Assembly (NCBI RefSeq): GCF_001276715.1
Contig: NZ_LIUQ01000019.1
Coordinates: 50,406 to 114,405, forward strand
Length of the DNA stretch: 64,000 nt
Source of the DNA: Planktothricoides sp. SR001
GTDB lineage: Bacteria; Cyanobacteriota; Cyanobacteriia; Cyanobacteriales; Laspinemataceae
Direction of reading: 5' to 3'
The notes under the pieces are model-generated. The model did not search any database. It was not told where the DNA came from and saw nothing but the letters and a program-made list of their open reading frames with translations. Position 1 is the stretch's first letter. Every line of letters begins with the position of its first letter. The position numbers and the translations under genes are program-made. This document shows, one piece after another, positions 17,333-27,003 of the stretch.

Positions 17333-18643
17333 TTAAGCTTCGCAACAAATCCGTTGCCAAGCCACCCATTCAGTTTCTTCCTCATCATCCTCATCGTCAT
17401 AAAAATTTTCATCGGTATATTCAACTAAATAGGTATCCCCTTTGATTTTTTTGATTTCTGCTTCATACCATTCCCCATCACTGTAAAGAACCTCAATTTC
17501 ATCTCCCACTTCATAGTTACTGCCAGCGGGAGCAAGATTGGTTTGTGCGATCCATTCATCATCACTCGGATCGTTATTATAAAGATAACGGATTAAACAG
17601 AGATTTCCTTGCAGTTCCCGAACCGTCCCTGCATACCAATAATCTTCACTGAGAACATCCACTAATTGTCCGACTTTAAATTCCCCATTACCAGAAGCTT
17701 GAGAACCAGAAGCTTGAGAACTGGAATCTGGGGTAGATGCTTCTGATTCATTTTTTACGGATTCGTATGCGGCTAAAATTAAGCTGCGGGCTACAGTTTG
17801 AATCCCGGTATGTTCATAATAGTTAGTCGTTTGGTCAAGGAAAGCCGCCACAAAATCTAACTTATCATCGGCAATTTGGATAAAGCTGCCAATACTTTGT
17901 AAAATCGTGTCTGGGGTGACACCCGTTTTACTAATTAAACTATTCATCCAACCTTGAACGGCGTTGAAACTTTGGGTAATAAAACCGAATTTAGACGCCG
18001 GACTATCTCCTGGTAATGAGTTACTAATTGAGCCAAAAACCGGATTATCTTTAACGATGGCCGCATCCCCACCATCAATAATCGAGTGAATTTTCTGTAA
18101 GAAATCTGGACCTAAAGGCAGAATCCCATCTAGGCAAACTAAAGCTGCCATCCGCATTAAAGATGCGTCAGTATAGTTGTTAGTTAAAGATTCCACAAAG
18201 AGTTGGGGATTGGGTTGAGGAATGCCATTTATTTTACAAAAGGCGATAATTTCAACGACAATTTTTAAGACTAAATCAATGGTTTGAGCGACATCAGCTT
18301 TAGGAGTGACTCGATTGAGAAATGAGAGAAATTCAATTTTTTCCCCGATTTTATTCGCTAAGGCTGCTGTTGCCATTGCTGTATCGGCTTTGTCAATAAG
18401 TTGATATAGAGAAATCGCTGATTTATACCCGGTTTTGTTGTCTTCATAGAGTACCAAGGCACGTTCTTTAATCCGCTGTACCTTCTTGGGGTCATTTTCC
18501 CCGGTGACAACCCGAATTGTTTGGTCAAAACCAACGGTATTTTGCCATTCTCCAGGGGCAACAAAGTCTAGGGCTTTGAGCACTTTAACGGTAATATTAT
18601 CTTGCGGGAGTTGATCTACCAGTTGAACTATTGATGAACTCAT
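17333..18643 (-). CDS. Hypothetical protein with C-terminal tandem Tudor/Agenet-like domains
   Basis: 436 residues, start ATG 18643. The first 310 or so are helical with no family I recognise (for example LMRMAALVCLDGILPLGPDF). A Ser-rich linker (TPDSSSQASGSQASG) leads to two consecutive small beta-barrels: KVGQLVDVLSEDYWYAGTVR with LCLIRYLYNNDPSDDEWI, and EVGDEIEVLYSDGEWYEAEI with YLVEYTDENF. The pattern of a hydrophobic patch, W-Y, and a closing D-E-W or E-W is that of Tudor/Agenet/SH3-type modules, which bind modified peptides or nucleic acid in eukaryotes. The C-terminal tail is very acidic (DDEDDEEETEW). No signal peptide. The function is unknown. Confidence 0.65.
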   Translation of the reverse strand: MSSSIVQLVDQLPQDNITVKVLKALDFVAPGEWQNTVGFDQTIRVVTGENDPKKVQRIKERALVLYEDNKTGYKSAISLYQLIDKADTAMATAALANKIGEKIEFLSFLNRVTPKADVAQTIDLVLKIVVEIIAFCKINGIPQPNPQLFVESLTNNYTDASLMRMAALVCLDGILPLGPDFLQKIHSIIDGGDAAIVKDNPVFGSISNSLPGDSPASKFGFITQSFNAVQGWMNSLISKTGVTPDTILQSIGSFIQIADDKLDFVAAFLDQTTNYYEHTGIQTVARSLILAAYESVKNESEASTPDSSSQASGSQASGNGEFKVGQLVDVLSEDYWYAGTVRELQGNLCLIRYLYNNDPSDDEWIAQTNLAPAGSNYEVGDEIEVLYSDGEWYEAEIKKIKGDTYLVEYTDENFYDDEDDEEETEWVAWQRICCEA

Positions 18644-19139
18644 GGTTTGAGTTTAAATCCTATTTGATGAGTGTGGTCAGCGATTAGCTATGAGCATTGA
18701 TTATGCACTTATGACTATGCACTTATGACTATGCACTTATGACTATGCACTTATAAGTATGCACTCAGTTCTAATTATACTTCACCCATTCTGGGAGATC
18801 CGGTAAAGTTGAGATTTTTCCTGCTTGCTGATGGCTAAATCCTGACTTTACGGTTACATTAAGAATTGTTACGATTAGATGCGTTTAGATGCTGTTTCAG
18901 ACTTGTGCGATCGGCGAATTATTGTTGAGTAATTATACTCGTACTATTTCTAATGAAAGATGTAACATTAGGGGCGCAATGCTTGCGCCCAAATTAACCT
19001 CAAAATCGTAGCAATAATTTTTGAAATTGGTATCAATTAATGCTTTGGCGATCGCAATTATTGGGCAGTATGGGTTAACTATGCTGTAAGACAAGAACAC
19101 TTTTGTCGTTAATTGTGGTTTTTTCAGAAATCAATCTTT
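18644..19139. other. Intergenic region with a 15-bp tandem repeat
   Basis: 18701-18765 holds four or more copies of TTATGACTATGCACT directly upstream of the Tudor-like gene, where copy number could affect its promoter. 18966-18990 is a GGGGCGCAATGCTTGCGCCC palindrome. Nothing else recognised. Confidence 0.6.
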
Positions 19140-22100
19140 TTACCAAGGACTCCCCACTAAGGTAAATCCAGCCCAATAATAAGGATGCTGAAAAGTTTCT
19201 TGGTCTACGGTAATTTCCGGGGGTAAAAGAATATCATCATCAGAATTTAGAGCAATTAAATGACCATTTTCAATCCGCACATCTCCCCGCAGCATGGCGA
19301 TTTGGGCTTCGCGCAATATTTCTGCTTTTAGCTTGGATTTTTTGTCAGTTTCTCCAGGATTTTCGCTGTCTTGAAATGCCAGCCGAATCTGCCGATACAA
19401 TTCACTCATTAATCCCAAGGTAGCGCGATCGTCCACATACCAAATACTGCCAATGGCGGATTTAACTTTAGCCTGCACTGCCAAACCAGCAAATCCTAAT
19501 TCTGATGTTTCATTACCAAGAGCAGAATGGCAAGCCGACAAAATCATTAAATTAATCGGGGATGATCTCTCTAACAGAAACTCTCGCAGTTCACTCAAAC
19601 TTAACTTGCGATCCCATAACTGAATATAAGAATCACTGGGGGCGTCTGGGACAAATTCCGCATGAGTCGCTAAGTGGACAATCCCATAATTATGTTGACT
19701 AATTTGGTGGTGGAGATTTTCCCAGGTAAAAGCTTCATTCAGAAACGAGTCACCAGACCATGCTTGGGTAATAGTAGAAACTTCCAAAGGAACTCCGGGC
19801 AAATCAGCCAGATTATGTTCTTTAAATGTAGAAGAACCCATTGCTAAAAGTTTGGCATTGGCTAAACTTTGATAGCTAGTATCTGTTAAATTTACACTAG
19901 GAATTAATCCCAGACTATACTTTTCAATTAAAAACTTTTCTCCATCATGTAAAGCTGCTAAAGGAATGCTGCGTAACTGAGCATCCATGACAAATACTAA
20001 AGTGTCAATATTGAGTTGTTCTAGGTCAGGTTCAATTGGTTCAATCATCCATTGATAAAGTTGCTGCGCTGATGCTAGATATCGATTGTTTTTTCTGTAT
20101 CGAGGGCTGGTTATTTTCTCCATAAAATCTTTGACTACTGGCAACATATTCTTTCGTCCAGCATCTCTGATTGGTCGATAGATGGGAGCGCCATTAATAG
20201 GTACTAAAATTACATCAAGTTGTTCATCCCGGATCACCGTATAAACCAGCGCAAATTTTTTCTGAGTCGCTACGGAAATATTTTTTAATTCCTCTTGAAT
20301 TGACTCAAAAGAGTTTAACTGAGGTTGGCTGGTTTCAACCTGACTTCCTGCGATGACTTCTTCCGTAAATACGCGATCGATAAAGGGAACAGCTTCCGAT
20401 ATTTCACCGGCATCAATTCGGTTAGCGATTTCAGTTTTGATCCCTAGAGGAATATTCCTTAGTCCAACTTTGATTGAATTGTCCGGCAATATTTCCCCTA
20501 CTGTGGTATCGCTGCTAGAGTTTAAAACCGTCTGACTGCTATTCTCTGTACTTTCACTTCCAGTCAATACATTAGCAATTTCAGTGGATGAATCTGATGA
20601 GATGACAGATTGAGAATTATTTTGTTCGATCGCAGGGTTTGACTCTACGATAGTTGGTGAATTTGTACTCTCTGGGACGGTTGAGACCGATGGTTCTGCG
20701 ATCGCATTAACGGTGGTTATTTCTGGTTCTTCTGCCTGAGATGTTATTTCTTGGGTAGGAGTTTCTTCTATCGGAGTTTCTTCTATCGGAGTTTCTTCTA
20801 TCGGAGTTTCTTCTATCGGAGTTTCTTCTATCGGAGTTTCTTCTATCAGAGTTTCTACGGTGGTTTCCTCTGTAGGAGTTTCTACGGTGGTTTCCTCTGT
20901 AGGAGTTTCTTCTGTGGTTTCTGAATCAATGGGGACTGCTATATCTTCTTCTGGTGGTTCTGAAACTGGATTAGACGTTGTGATAATTGTGATATTGCCT
21001 TGAGTGTAAATCCCATCATCATCAACAGGCACCTCAAAGGTGGGTGAAATGGTTTCCGAACCCGTAGTTAATGCGGCTGCGGTGCCATTGGTGGTGGCAT
21101 TTCCGACAATAAATGGTGTTTCGCTGCCTCCTGGGTGTCTGATGCTAATTGACCCACCACTGACTGTACCCGCAGTAGAAATGCTGGCGGTGCGATTATT
21201 TTGATCTACAAAACTGCCACGGGCTTGGAAAAAATTGCCTGCATTAATATTAACATTGCCGCCAGTTCCATCACTCGCGAGTCCTTGAGCATCGATCGCA
21301 AATATGTCAACATTTGTTAATCCATTAATCGTCACATTGCCGCCATTATCAGCACTAGAATTTAACAAGCCCATAATTTGCATATTACCCTGGGCAAAAA
21401 GATTAATATCTCCTCCTTGGGTGACGATTCGGTCAATGATTAATTGGCCGCCTGAGTTAATAATCACCGGCCCCCCTGGAGTGGAAATCTGACTCACAGA
21501 AATATCCCGATTAAGTTGCTCGGAGTCAGAGAGAAACGCGGTGTTTATCACGGTCAAATCCGGGGGAATATTCGCCGGATTAGTCAGACTAGAAACGCCG
21601 GATCTTAAAATTAATGCTGGGGAGTTGGCCAAGATTTCCGCATCAGGATCCGGCAAACCGGATAAAGTCACATCTGGGTTAGTAATAGTGATATTCCCGG
21701 CATCAATTCCTCCCGTGGCTTCTACTTTTAAGGAAACCCCAGTATATTCATCAAAACTCACATTACCATCAGCACTAATAATTGGGTCATAATAACTGAT
21801 AAAATCACCGAAATCGCCAGCTACAGTACGAATAAAGAAATTGCCCTCCGTGGCAAAATGAGCATCGGTGGCAATATTTCCCCCACTAATTAAGGTAATA
21901 TCACCCCCTGCCTGAAAAGTTGCGCCTTGGTTGACAGAATTCAGGGCGAAAATATCAATTTTTTGCAGTCCAGTTAGATTCATATTTCCGCCTGCGATCG
22001 CGGAAAATGGGTTTTGACTATCCCGAACAATCAGCGTATTTTTCGCCAATAAATTTAAATCTTGGCTAGTTTGGATTTCACTCCCGAATAAACTTAAATT

Positions 22101-23066
22101 ATTAGCAGCGGATAAAGTAGCATTTCCTGAGATAATTGTTGCCGATTGATTTGATTGATTCGTGGGTTGAATCACCACATCCCCATTGCCTATCCCCAAG
22201 GCAGAACCGGATAAAACTACTTGTCCCGCTTCATTGAATGTCACCTGGTTGGCATCAATAATATTGCCACCCCCGGTTAATAATTCAGGGAGAGAAAGTG
22301 GATTAAAAGCCTCGGTTTTTAAATTGGATAAACTCACTTCTAAACTCAGTAAATGTCCGGGCTGACTAATCCGCAAAATACTTTCCCCTGGAACCGCAGT
22401 AATAATCAGATTCCCTTGGGGTGCAGCGAGAGACCCGGTACTGAGTATGGTTCCGCCAATCAAAGATAAAGATTGTCCTGATCGCACCGCTAAATCGGCA
22501 AAATTAATCAGACTCCCTGGCTGAATATTGTCAAAAGAAAAATAAATCGGATTCCCGACTAATGTGGTATAATTATTATTGCCGAATACTTGCAATATTC
22601 CGGCATCAAAGCCTAAACTGGTGGCAGTGGTGGCGGTAAAATCACCGAGGACATTTAAGGCAGCATTTTGACCAAATACTATGCCTGCCGGATTGAGCAA
22701 AAAGAGGTTAGAATTTCCACCATTAACTTGAATTAAACCATTAATTAACGATGGATTACCCCCAGAAATTTGTCCGAGAATATTGACAATTTCTGGACGG
22801 GATAAAAAGTTGGCAATTTGTCCATCACTCAGTCCAAATTCTTGGAAATTGTGAAATAAATTTGCCCCATCTCCAGAGGTTTTACCCCCGGTAATGTTAA
22901 TCTGATTTCCCTCAGTAGTGACAACGGTTCCCGTCCCGTCTGTTGCTGGGGTAATTGTTTGGGCAAAGACTAGACCCTTATTAACTCCTAGGGTCAGGAA
23001 AAGGACTAAGAAGAATAAGGGATAAAAGGGCGATCGCCCATCAAAATTAGTAATTCTTCTTTTCAT
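19140..23066 (-). CDS. Secreted haemagglutinin-type protein with C-terminal CHAT protease domain
   Basis: 1308 residues. Residues 1-36 are a signal peptide (FFLVLFLTLGVNKGLVFAQ). The next 300 or so form the haemagglutination-activity (TPS) domain of two-partner secretion exoproteins (GLIQVNGGNSNLFLLNPAGI, VFGQNAALNVLGDFTA). A beta-helical stalk follows to about 680, then a Thr/Glu/Pro repeat linker (EETPIEETPIEE). The last 350 residues are a CHAT caspase-like domain with the His in IVHLATHAEF and the Cys in INLMILSACHSALG. In cyanobacteria such proteins are usually exported by a TpsB partner, which is not in this window. The substrate of the protease is unknown. The truncated RTX-like gene lies upstream on the same strand. 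Confidence 0.88.
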   Translation of the reverse strand: MKRRITNFDGRSPFYPLFFLVLFLTLGVNKGLVFAQTITPATDGTGTVVTTEGNQINITGGKTSGDGANLFHNFQEFGLSDGQIANFLSRPEIVNILGQISGGNPSLINGLIQVNGGNSNLFLLNPAGIVFGQNAALNVLGDFTATTATSLGFDAGILQVFGNNNYTTLVGNPIYFSFDNIQPGSLINFADLAVRSGQSLSLIGGTILSTGSLAAPQGNLIITAVPGESILRISQPGHLLSLEVSLSNLKTEAFNPLSLPELLTGGGNIIDANQVTFNEAGQVVLSGSALGIGNGDVVIQPTNQSNQSATIISGNATLSAANNLSLFGSEIQTSQDLNLLAKNTLIVRDSQNPFSAIAGGNMNLTGLQKIDIFALNSVNQGATFQAGGDITLISGGNIATDAHFATEGNFFIRTVAGDFGDFISYYDPIISADGNVSFDEYTGVSLKVEATGGIDAGNITITNPDVTLSGLPDPDAEILANSPALILRSGVSSLTNPANIPPDLTVINTAFLSDSEQLNRDISVSQISTPGGPVIINSGGQLIIDRIVTQGGDINLFAQGNMQIMGLLNSSADNGGNVTINGLTNVDIFAIDAQGLASDGTGGNVNINAGNFFQARGSFVDQNNRTASISTAGTVSGGSISIRHPGGSETPFIVGNATTNGTAAALTTGSETISPTFEVPVDDDGIYTQGNITIITTSNPVSEPPEEDIAVPIDSETTEETPTEETTVETPTEETTVETLIEETPIEETPIEETPIEETPIEETPIEETPTQEITSQAEEPEITTVNAIAEPSVSTVPESTNSPTIVESNPAIEQNNSQSVISSDSSTEIANVLTGSESTENSSQTVLNSSSDTTVGEILPDNSIKVGLRNIPLGIKTEIANRIDAGEISEAVPFIDRVFTEEVIAGSQVETSQPQLNSFESIQEELKNISVATQKKFALVYTVIRDEQLDVILVPINGAPIYRPIRDAGRKNMLPVVKDFMEKITSPRYRKNNRYLASAQQLYQWMIEPIEPDLEQLNIDTLVFVMDAQLRSIPLAALHDGEKFLIEKYSLGLIPSVNLTDTSYQSLANAKLLAMGSSTFKEHNLADLPGVPLEVSTITQAWSGDSFLNEAFTWENLHHQISQHNYGIVHLATHAEFVPDAPSDSYIQLWDRKLSLSELREFLLERSSPINLMILSACHSALGNETSELGFAGLAVQAKVKSAIGSIWYVDDRATLGLMSELYRQIRLAFQDSENPGETDKKSKLKAEILREAQIAMLRGDVRIENGHLIALNSDDDILLPPEITVDQETFQHPYYWAGFTLVGSPW
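20758..20918 (-). repeat. 15-bp tandem repeats coding TPIEE and related pentapeptides
   Basis: GGAGTTTCTTCTATC is repeated perfectly about five times in the plus strand and encodes Glu-Thr-Pro-Ile-Glu on the minus strand. A second block (GTTTCTACGGTGGTTTCCTC) encodes TVETPTEE. Because the unit is a multiple of three, copy-number change alters linker length without breaking the frame. Confidence 0.85.
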
Positions 23067-23107
23067 TTCTCTTCTCTTGTGTCCTCTGTGTCTCTGTGGT
23101 TAATATC

Positions 23108-23851
23108 TTAAATAAACTGAATTAAGCTAATTTCACTTGGCTGAATTCCTAATAAAATGGCTATATATTCCCCGGTTGCTTGATGCTGAATGATTAGATC
23201 GTTAGTATAATTTCCCGTTCCTTGGGTAATATTTAAGGATTCAGAAGTTAAGCCCCCTGCGGTGGCAGAATCCATTAAATCGATAAAATCTTCCTGCACA
23301 TTAAAATCAGTAATAACATCTGCTGCTTCTAATGTCAATCCGTCCATGCCTAAACCGATCGCAAATACATCCCCCGTCCTTGCCCTCCCGTGAGGGTATC
23401 TGCACCTAAATCCCCCGATAAATAGTCATTATCTTTATGACCCAATAGCCGATCGCTGCCATCTCCTCCTAACAGGCGATCGCTGCCACTTTCCCCAAAC
23501 ATTAAATCATTGCCTGCACTACCTTCAATATAATCATTGCCCTGACCGCCCCAAATTTTATCATCGCCATCCCCTCCTAAAATATAGTCATCATTCTCCC
23601 GACCATATAGGCGATCGCTCCCCCCTTGAGCATCAATAAAATCATTGCTTTCTCGTCCATGTAGAATATTCATTTCCACAGTTACAAGGAGGCGATCGTT
23701 CAAATTAGTTCCGGCCAAATTTGGGCGATCGTCACCTTGAAAAACCTCTCCTAAATCATCATTGTCGCTCACATTAGCGGTTAAATTCACCGTTAAATTA
23801 TTATACTGAGAATCGCTACTGGTGATAGCATGAGTAATCTGACTATTGTGC
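23108..23851 (-). pseudogene. RTX/haemolysin-type calcium-binding protein, 5' truncated and frameshifted
   Basis: The frame from the ISL3 boundary reads ITHAITSSDSQYNNLTVNLT, like the end of a Calx-beta-type module, then nonapeptide repeats of the GGxGxDxLx type (LYGRENDDYILGGDGDDKIW, LLGGDGSDRLLGHKDNDYLS). At about 23375 a run of five Gs is one base short; restoring it joins GGQGRG to DVFAIGLGMDGLTLEAADVI and the usual C-terminal end ADVITDFNVQEDFIDL. The gene's 5' part is missing: an ISL3 element abuts it at 23852. In the family such proteins are type I-secreted. Confidence 0.82.
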
Positions 23852-25350
23852 GGCTCTTTAGGACTTATGGTGATAAGTTTCTCTAATTTAACATGAGTAT
23901 TTGCATAAAATTAAAAGGTGAAATTCATATACATGAACGCTTCTAGCTTCTCATGTTGAAAAAAAAGAGTCTTATAAGTCCGCCAAATCCTGAAAAAATC
24001 ATTAAATTTAGTTGCCAGGCTCAAAGTTAAGCCCTAAACTGATAAAATTTAGCTGTTTTGTGAAACTCACCCTTTCACCCTAAAAATTTTTGAGCTTAGG
24101 TTTATGGAAAATCATCTCAATGTAATACTGGGCTTACCTGAAGTGACCGTTAGAGAATTTACCATGCTAGAAGATGGGATTTGCCTAAAGATTAAATTGA
24201 CCAAGGAACACACTGTCCTTTATGTCAAAGTTATACCACCGAAATCAATCAAAATCGTCCCATCCTAGTCCGAGACCTTCCTTGTTTTGATAAGGTCAAT
24301 TATTTACATGTCCCCCGTCGGCAATTTTATTCTCGTCATTGTCAAAAGTATTTCACCGAAAAACTGCCTTGGATAGAGGGGAATCGGCGCCATACTTTGC
24401 GATATGAAAAAAATATTTTTGAGCGCGTAAAGTCATTAAATATATCTAAAGTTTCATTAGTTGATGGGCTATCTTTTGATGAAGTTCAAGGAATATTTAA
24501 TCACCGGACTTCTAACATAGCCGAGGAGCAGTGGCTCGAAGTTAGTCGGATAAGTCTTGATGAAATTGCTATGCGTAAAGGGCATAAAAATTATAAAGCG
24601 GTGGTCTGCGATTTAGATAAAAATAAGCTTATAAAAGTCATTGATGGACGAACCCAAGATTGTTTGATATCAAAGCTTTCAGAACTTCCGCTCCAAGTCA
24701 GAAAAGCGGTAAAAGAAGTTAGTGTTGATATGTGGCATGGCTTTCCAAAAGTTATTTAAGAAATTTTCCCCAATGCTCAAATTGTGACAGACCGATTTCA
24801 TGTGATGAGACCTCTCATTGAAGAATTAAAAAAAATCGCTAAATCTTTAGGAGTTAAAAAACATGAAAACCTGTCTCTAATTTTGAGAAACAAAATTGAT
24901 TTGGATAATGGAGAACTCACGGAACTGGAAAACCTCTTATCCTCATCTAAATCTAAGCGGTGAAAAGCCGCCTATGAATATAAAGAAGAATTTCGCCAGA
25001 TTTATGAAACCAGTCAAACCGTTTTGTCAGGCCAAAAGCGCTTTCAAGAATGGTTACAAAAAGCTCGAAAAATTTATGGCAAAGTTATTCAAACTATAAC
25101 CGAAGATATGCCAACTATTTGTAATTACTTTATTAGTCATTCTAACAGTGTAACTATGGAATGGATTAAGAACAAGATAAAGCTGATAAAACGCCAAAGC
25201 TATGGATTTAAAAATTTTGAAAACTTTCGGTTACGTCTTTTATCAGCTTTTTGATGAGACTCCTTATAAATTACAGATTTAGCCACTCAAAAACATTAAA
25301 AATTTGATAACTTGATTAGATAAACTTACCACCGTAAGTCCTAAAGAGCC
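23852..25350 (+). mobile_element. ISL3-family insertion sequence, decayed
   Basis: 1499 bp with terminal inverted repeats starting GGCTCTTTAGGACTTA at both ends; 33 of the first 36 bases match. The transposase inside is interrupted. The 8 bp on the left (TATTGTGC) and on the right (AACCATTG) do not match, so there is no target duplication. The two flanks come from different broken genes. Confidence 0.88.
24104..25254 (+). pseudogene. ISL3-family transposase, one frameshift and two stops
   Basis: From ATG 24104: MENHLNVILGLPEVTVREFT. A frameshift near 24210 falls just before the zinc-finger-like CPLCQSYTTEINQNRPILVR. The DDE region (WLEVSRISLDEIAMRKGHKN, then VVCDLDKNKLIKVIDGR) runs to a TAA at 24757, continues in the same frame with IVTDRFHVMRPLIEELKKIA, meets a TGA at 24961, and ends with EEFRQIYETSQTV and FKNFENFRLRLLSAF. 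Confidence 0.88.
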
Positions 25351-25756
25351 AACCATTGGCGATGCTTATATGGTGGTCGGAGGTTTATCAATTCCCAACG
25401 AGAATCATCTGATCGCGATCGCGGATATGGCCCTGGATATGCAGCAGGCGATCGCTCAATTTCAAACTCCCCAAGGAGAACCTTTTCAAATTAGAATTTG
25501 CATTAATTCTGGGCTGGTGGTTGCCGGGGTAATTGGGTCGAATAAATTTATTTACGACTTATGGGGCGACACAGTAAATGTGGCTTCTCGGATGGAATAT
25601 ATGGGAATTACTGGTTAAATTCAAGTAACAGAAAGCATCTATGAACAGCTAAAAGCATTTTATGAGTTTGAACCCAGAGGTTTAACTCCAGTCAAAGGTA
25701 AACGTGAAATGATGACTTACTGGCTTAAAGGTAAAAAAAATTCGCCACGGGTTTAA
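25351..25756 (+). pseudogene. Class III adenylate/guanylate cyclase remnant, cut by the ISL3 element
   Basis: Starts abruptly at the IS border with TIGDAYMVVGGLSIP and continues [58 protein letters not shown], a TAA at 25616-25618 where related proteins have Ser, then IQVTESIYEQLKAFYEFEPR and the ending MMTYWLKGKK. The whole upstream part (sensor domain, first metal Asp) is gone. Its left limit is only a few codons from that of the remnant at 6395. Confidence 0.88.
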
Positions 25757-25810
25757 GCCGTGGCTACTGACCGCTGACTGCTGGTATTTAAGGTTTATTT
25801 AAAGCTTAAA

Positions 25811-26677
25811 TTACAAACCAGGTCGATCCACCATTAAACGGTCTAATTCTAACTGCATATGATAGCGGACTTTTTCATAACAAATATCGACATAATCCCG
25901 GTCTTTGGCCATTTCTGCCCCATAATATTCAAATTCAATAGGCCGACAAATGCGAGTTTTAATTTGCATCGGTAAGGGGAAATTTGGTAGGGGGCCAATG
26001 CCAATAATCCAAGGCAAACCTAAGTAAATGGGAAATACTTCTGGGTCAACATCAAATAACCACGGCATCCCCCATTGATGAAGTTGCCGTATTTGTTCGT
26101 AGAAGTCCCCTAAGACAATTAAAGTGTCGTGAGCCCCTTTGGAAATCACCGGGACAATGGGCACTTCCTGCCGCAGGGCTAGTTTAATAAAGCCTTTGCG
26201 TCCGGCTAAGTGAATGCGATCGCGATTATGATGGGGCCGAAACACATCTTGCGCCCCACCGGGATAAACAAACACACTTGCCCCTTTCTCGAAAGCCGCG
26301 ATCGCCATTTTCGGATGAGCAATTACAGCCCCCATTTGGGCCGCCAATGTCGTCAACCGAGAATCGACTTTCCAAGCATTCCGGTGCATCAAACCATACA
26401 CCAGACGCTTCGTCCCAAACCGCCGAAACCAGTCATACATCACCATCGAGGTATCTGGGGAAGCCAGTCCGCCATTATGGGAACCCACAAATAAACATTG
26501 ACCCGTCCTGGGAATATGATGCCAACCATCGCTTTCCACCCGAAAATAGTAGCGATAAAACCATTCCCAAATCGGCATCCAATCTAAAATCACCCGCTCA
26601 TCGCGCAGGTCTAAAGTCCAACCGGGCTGGTTTTTTGCAGGCTGGTTTTTTGCAGTTTTGCTCTCAGTCATAGTCAA
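25811..26677 (-). CDS. PlsC-like lysophospholipid acyltransferase
   Basis: 288 residues. The acyltransferase motifs are SHNGGLASPD (the H-x4-D type block in variant form, H-N-G-G-L-A-S-P-D) and VYPGGAQDVFRP (second block), followed by GFIKLALRQEVPIVPVISKG. This is the 1-acylglycerol-phosphate/DGAT-related branch of the superfamily; acceptor not determined. The N-terminus has a small in-frame duplication (AKNQPAKNQPG). Start ATG 26677. Stands alone. Confidence 0.82.
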   Translation of the reverse strand: MTMTESKTAKNQPAKNQPGWTLDLRDERVILDWMPIWEWFYRYYFRVESDGWHHIPRTGQCLFVGSHNGGLASPDTSMVMYDWFRRFGTKRLVYGLMHRNAWKVDSRLTTLAAQMGAVIAHPKMAIAAFEKGASVFVYPGGAQDVFRPHHNRDRIHLAGRKGFIKLALRQEVPIVPVISKGAHDTLIVLGDFYEQIRQLHQWGMPWLFDVDPEVFPIYLGLPWIIGIGPLPNFPLPMQIKTRICRPIEFEYYGAEMAKDRDYVDICYEKVRYHMQLELDRLMVDRPGL

Positions 26678-26820
26678 TTAAATTTGTCAAAGGGTGAAAG
26701 ACAATGAGGTTTTTTTATATCCTATCTCATGGATCAATTATTGGGCGATCGCGAGCGATCGTCGCTGATTTTTCAGGCAATTCTCGTCATCCCTGACTGA
26801 TGTTATACCAATTTTCGTAA

Positions 26821-26884
26821 ATTCCGCAACAAATTCCGCAACAAATTCCGCAACAAATTCCGCAATAAATTCCGCAATAAATCC
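26821..26884. repeat. 13-bp tandem repeat ATTCCGCAACAAA
   Basis: About five copies of ATTCCGCAACAAA / ATTCCGCAATAAA in the gap between the acyltransferase start and the end of the cytosine methylase. No gene seen in 26678-27003. Confidence 0.85.
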
Positions 26885-27003
26885 AAATTTCTGCTTTTTA
26901 ATGCGGTTTAGGTGGTGGATTAGTAGTAATTATTTTTTTTGGTTAATCTTATTGATTATTTCGATAAATTTGATAAATTTAATGGGTGAAAAGCAGCATT
27001 AAT

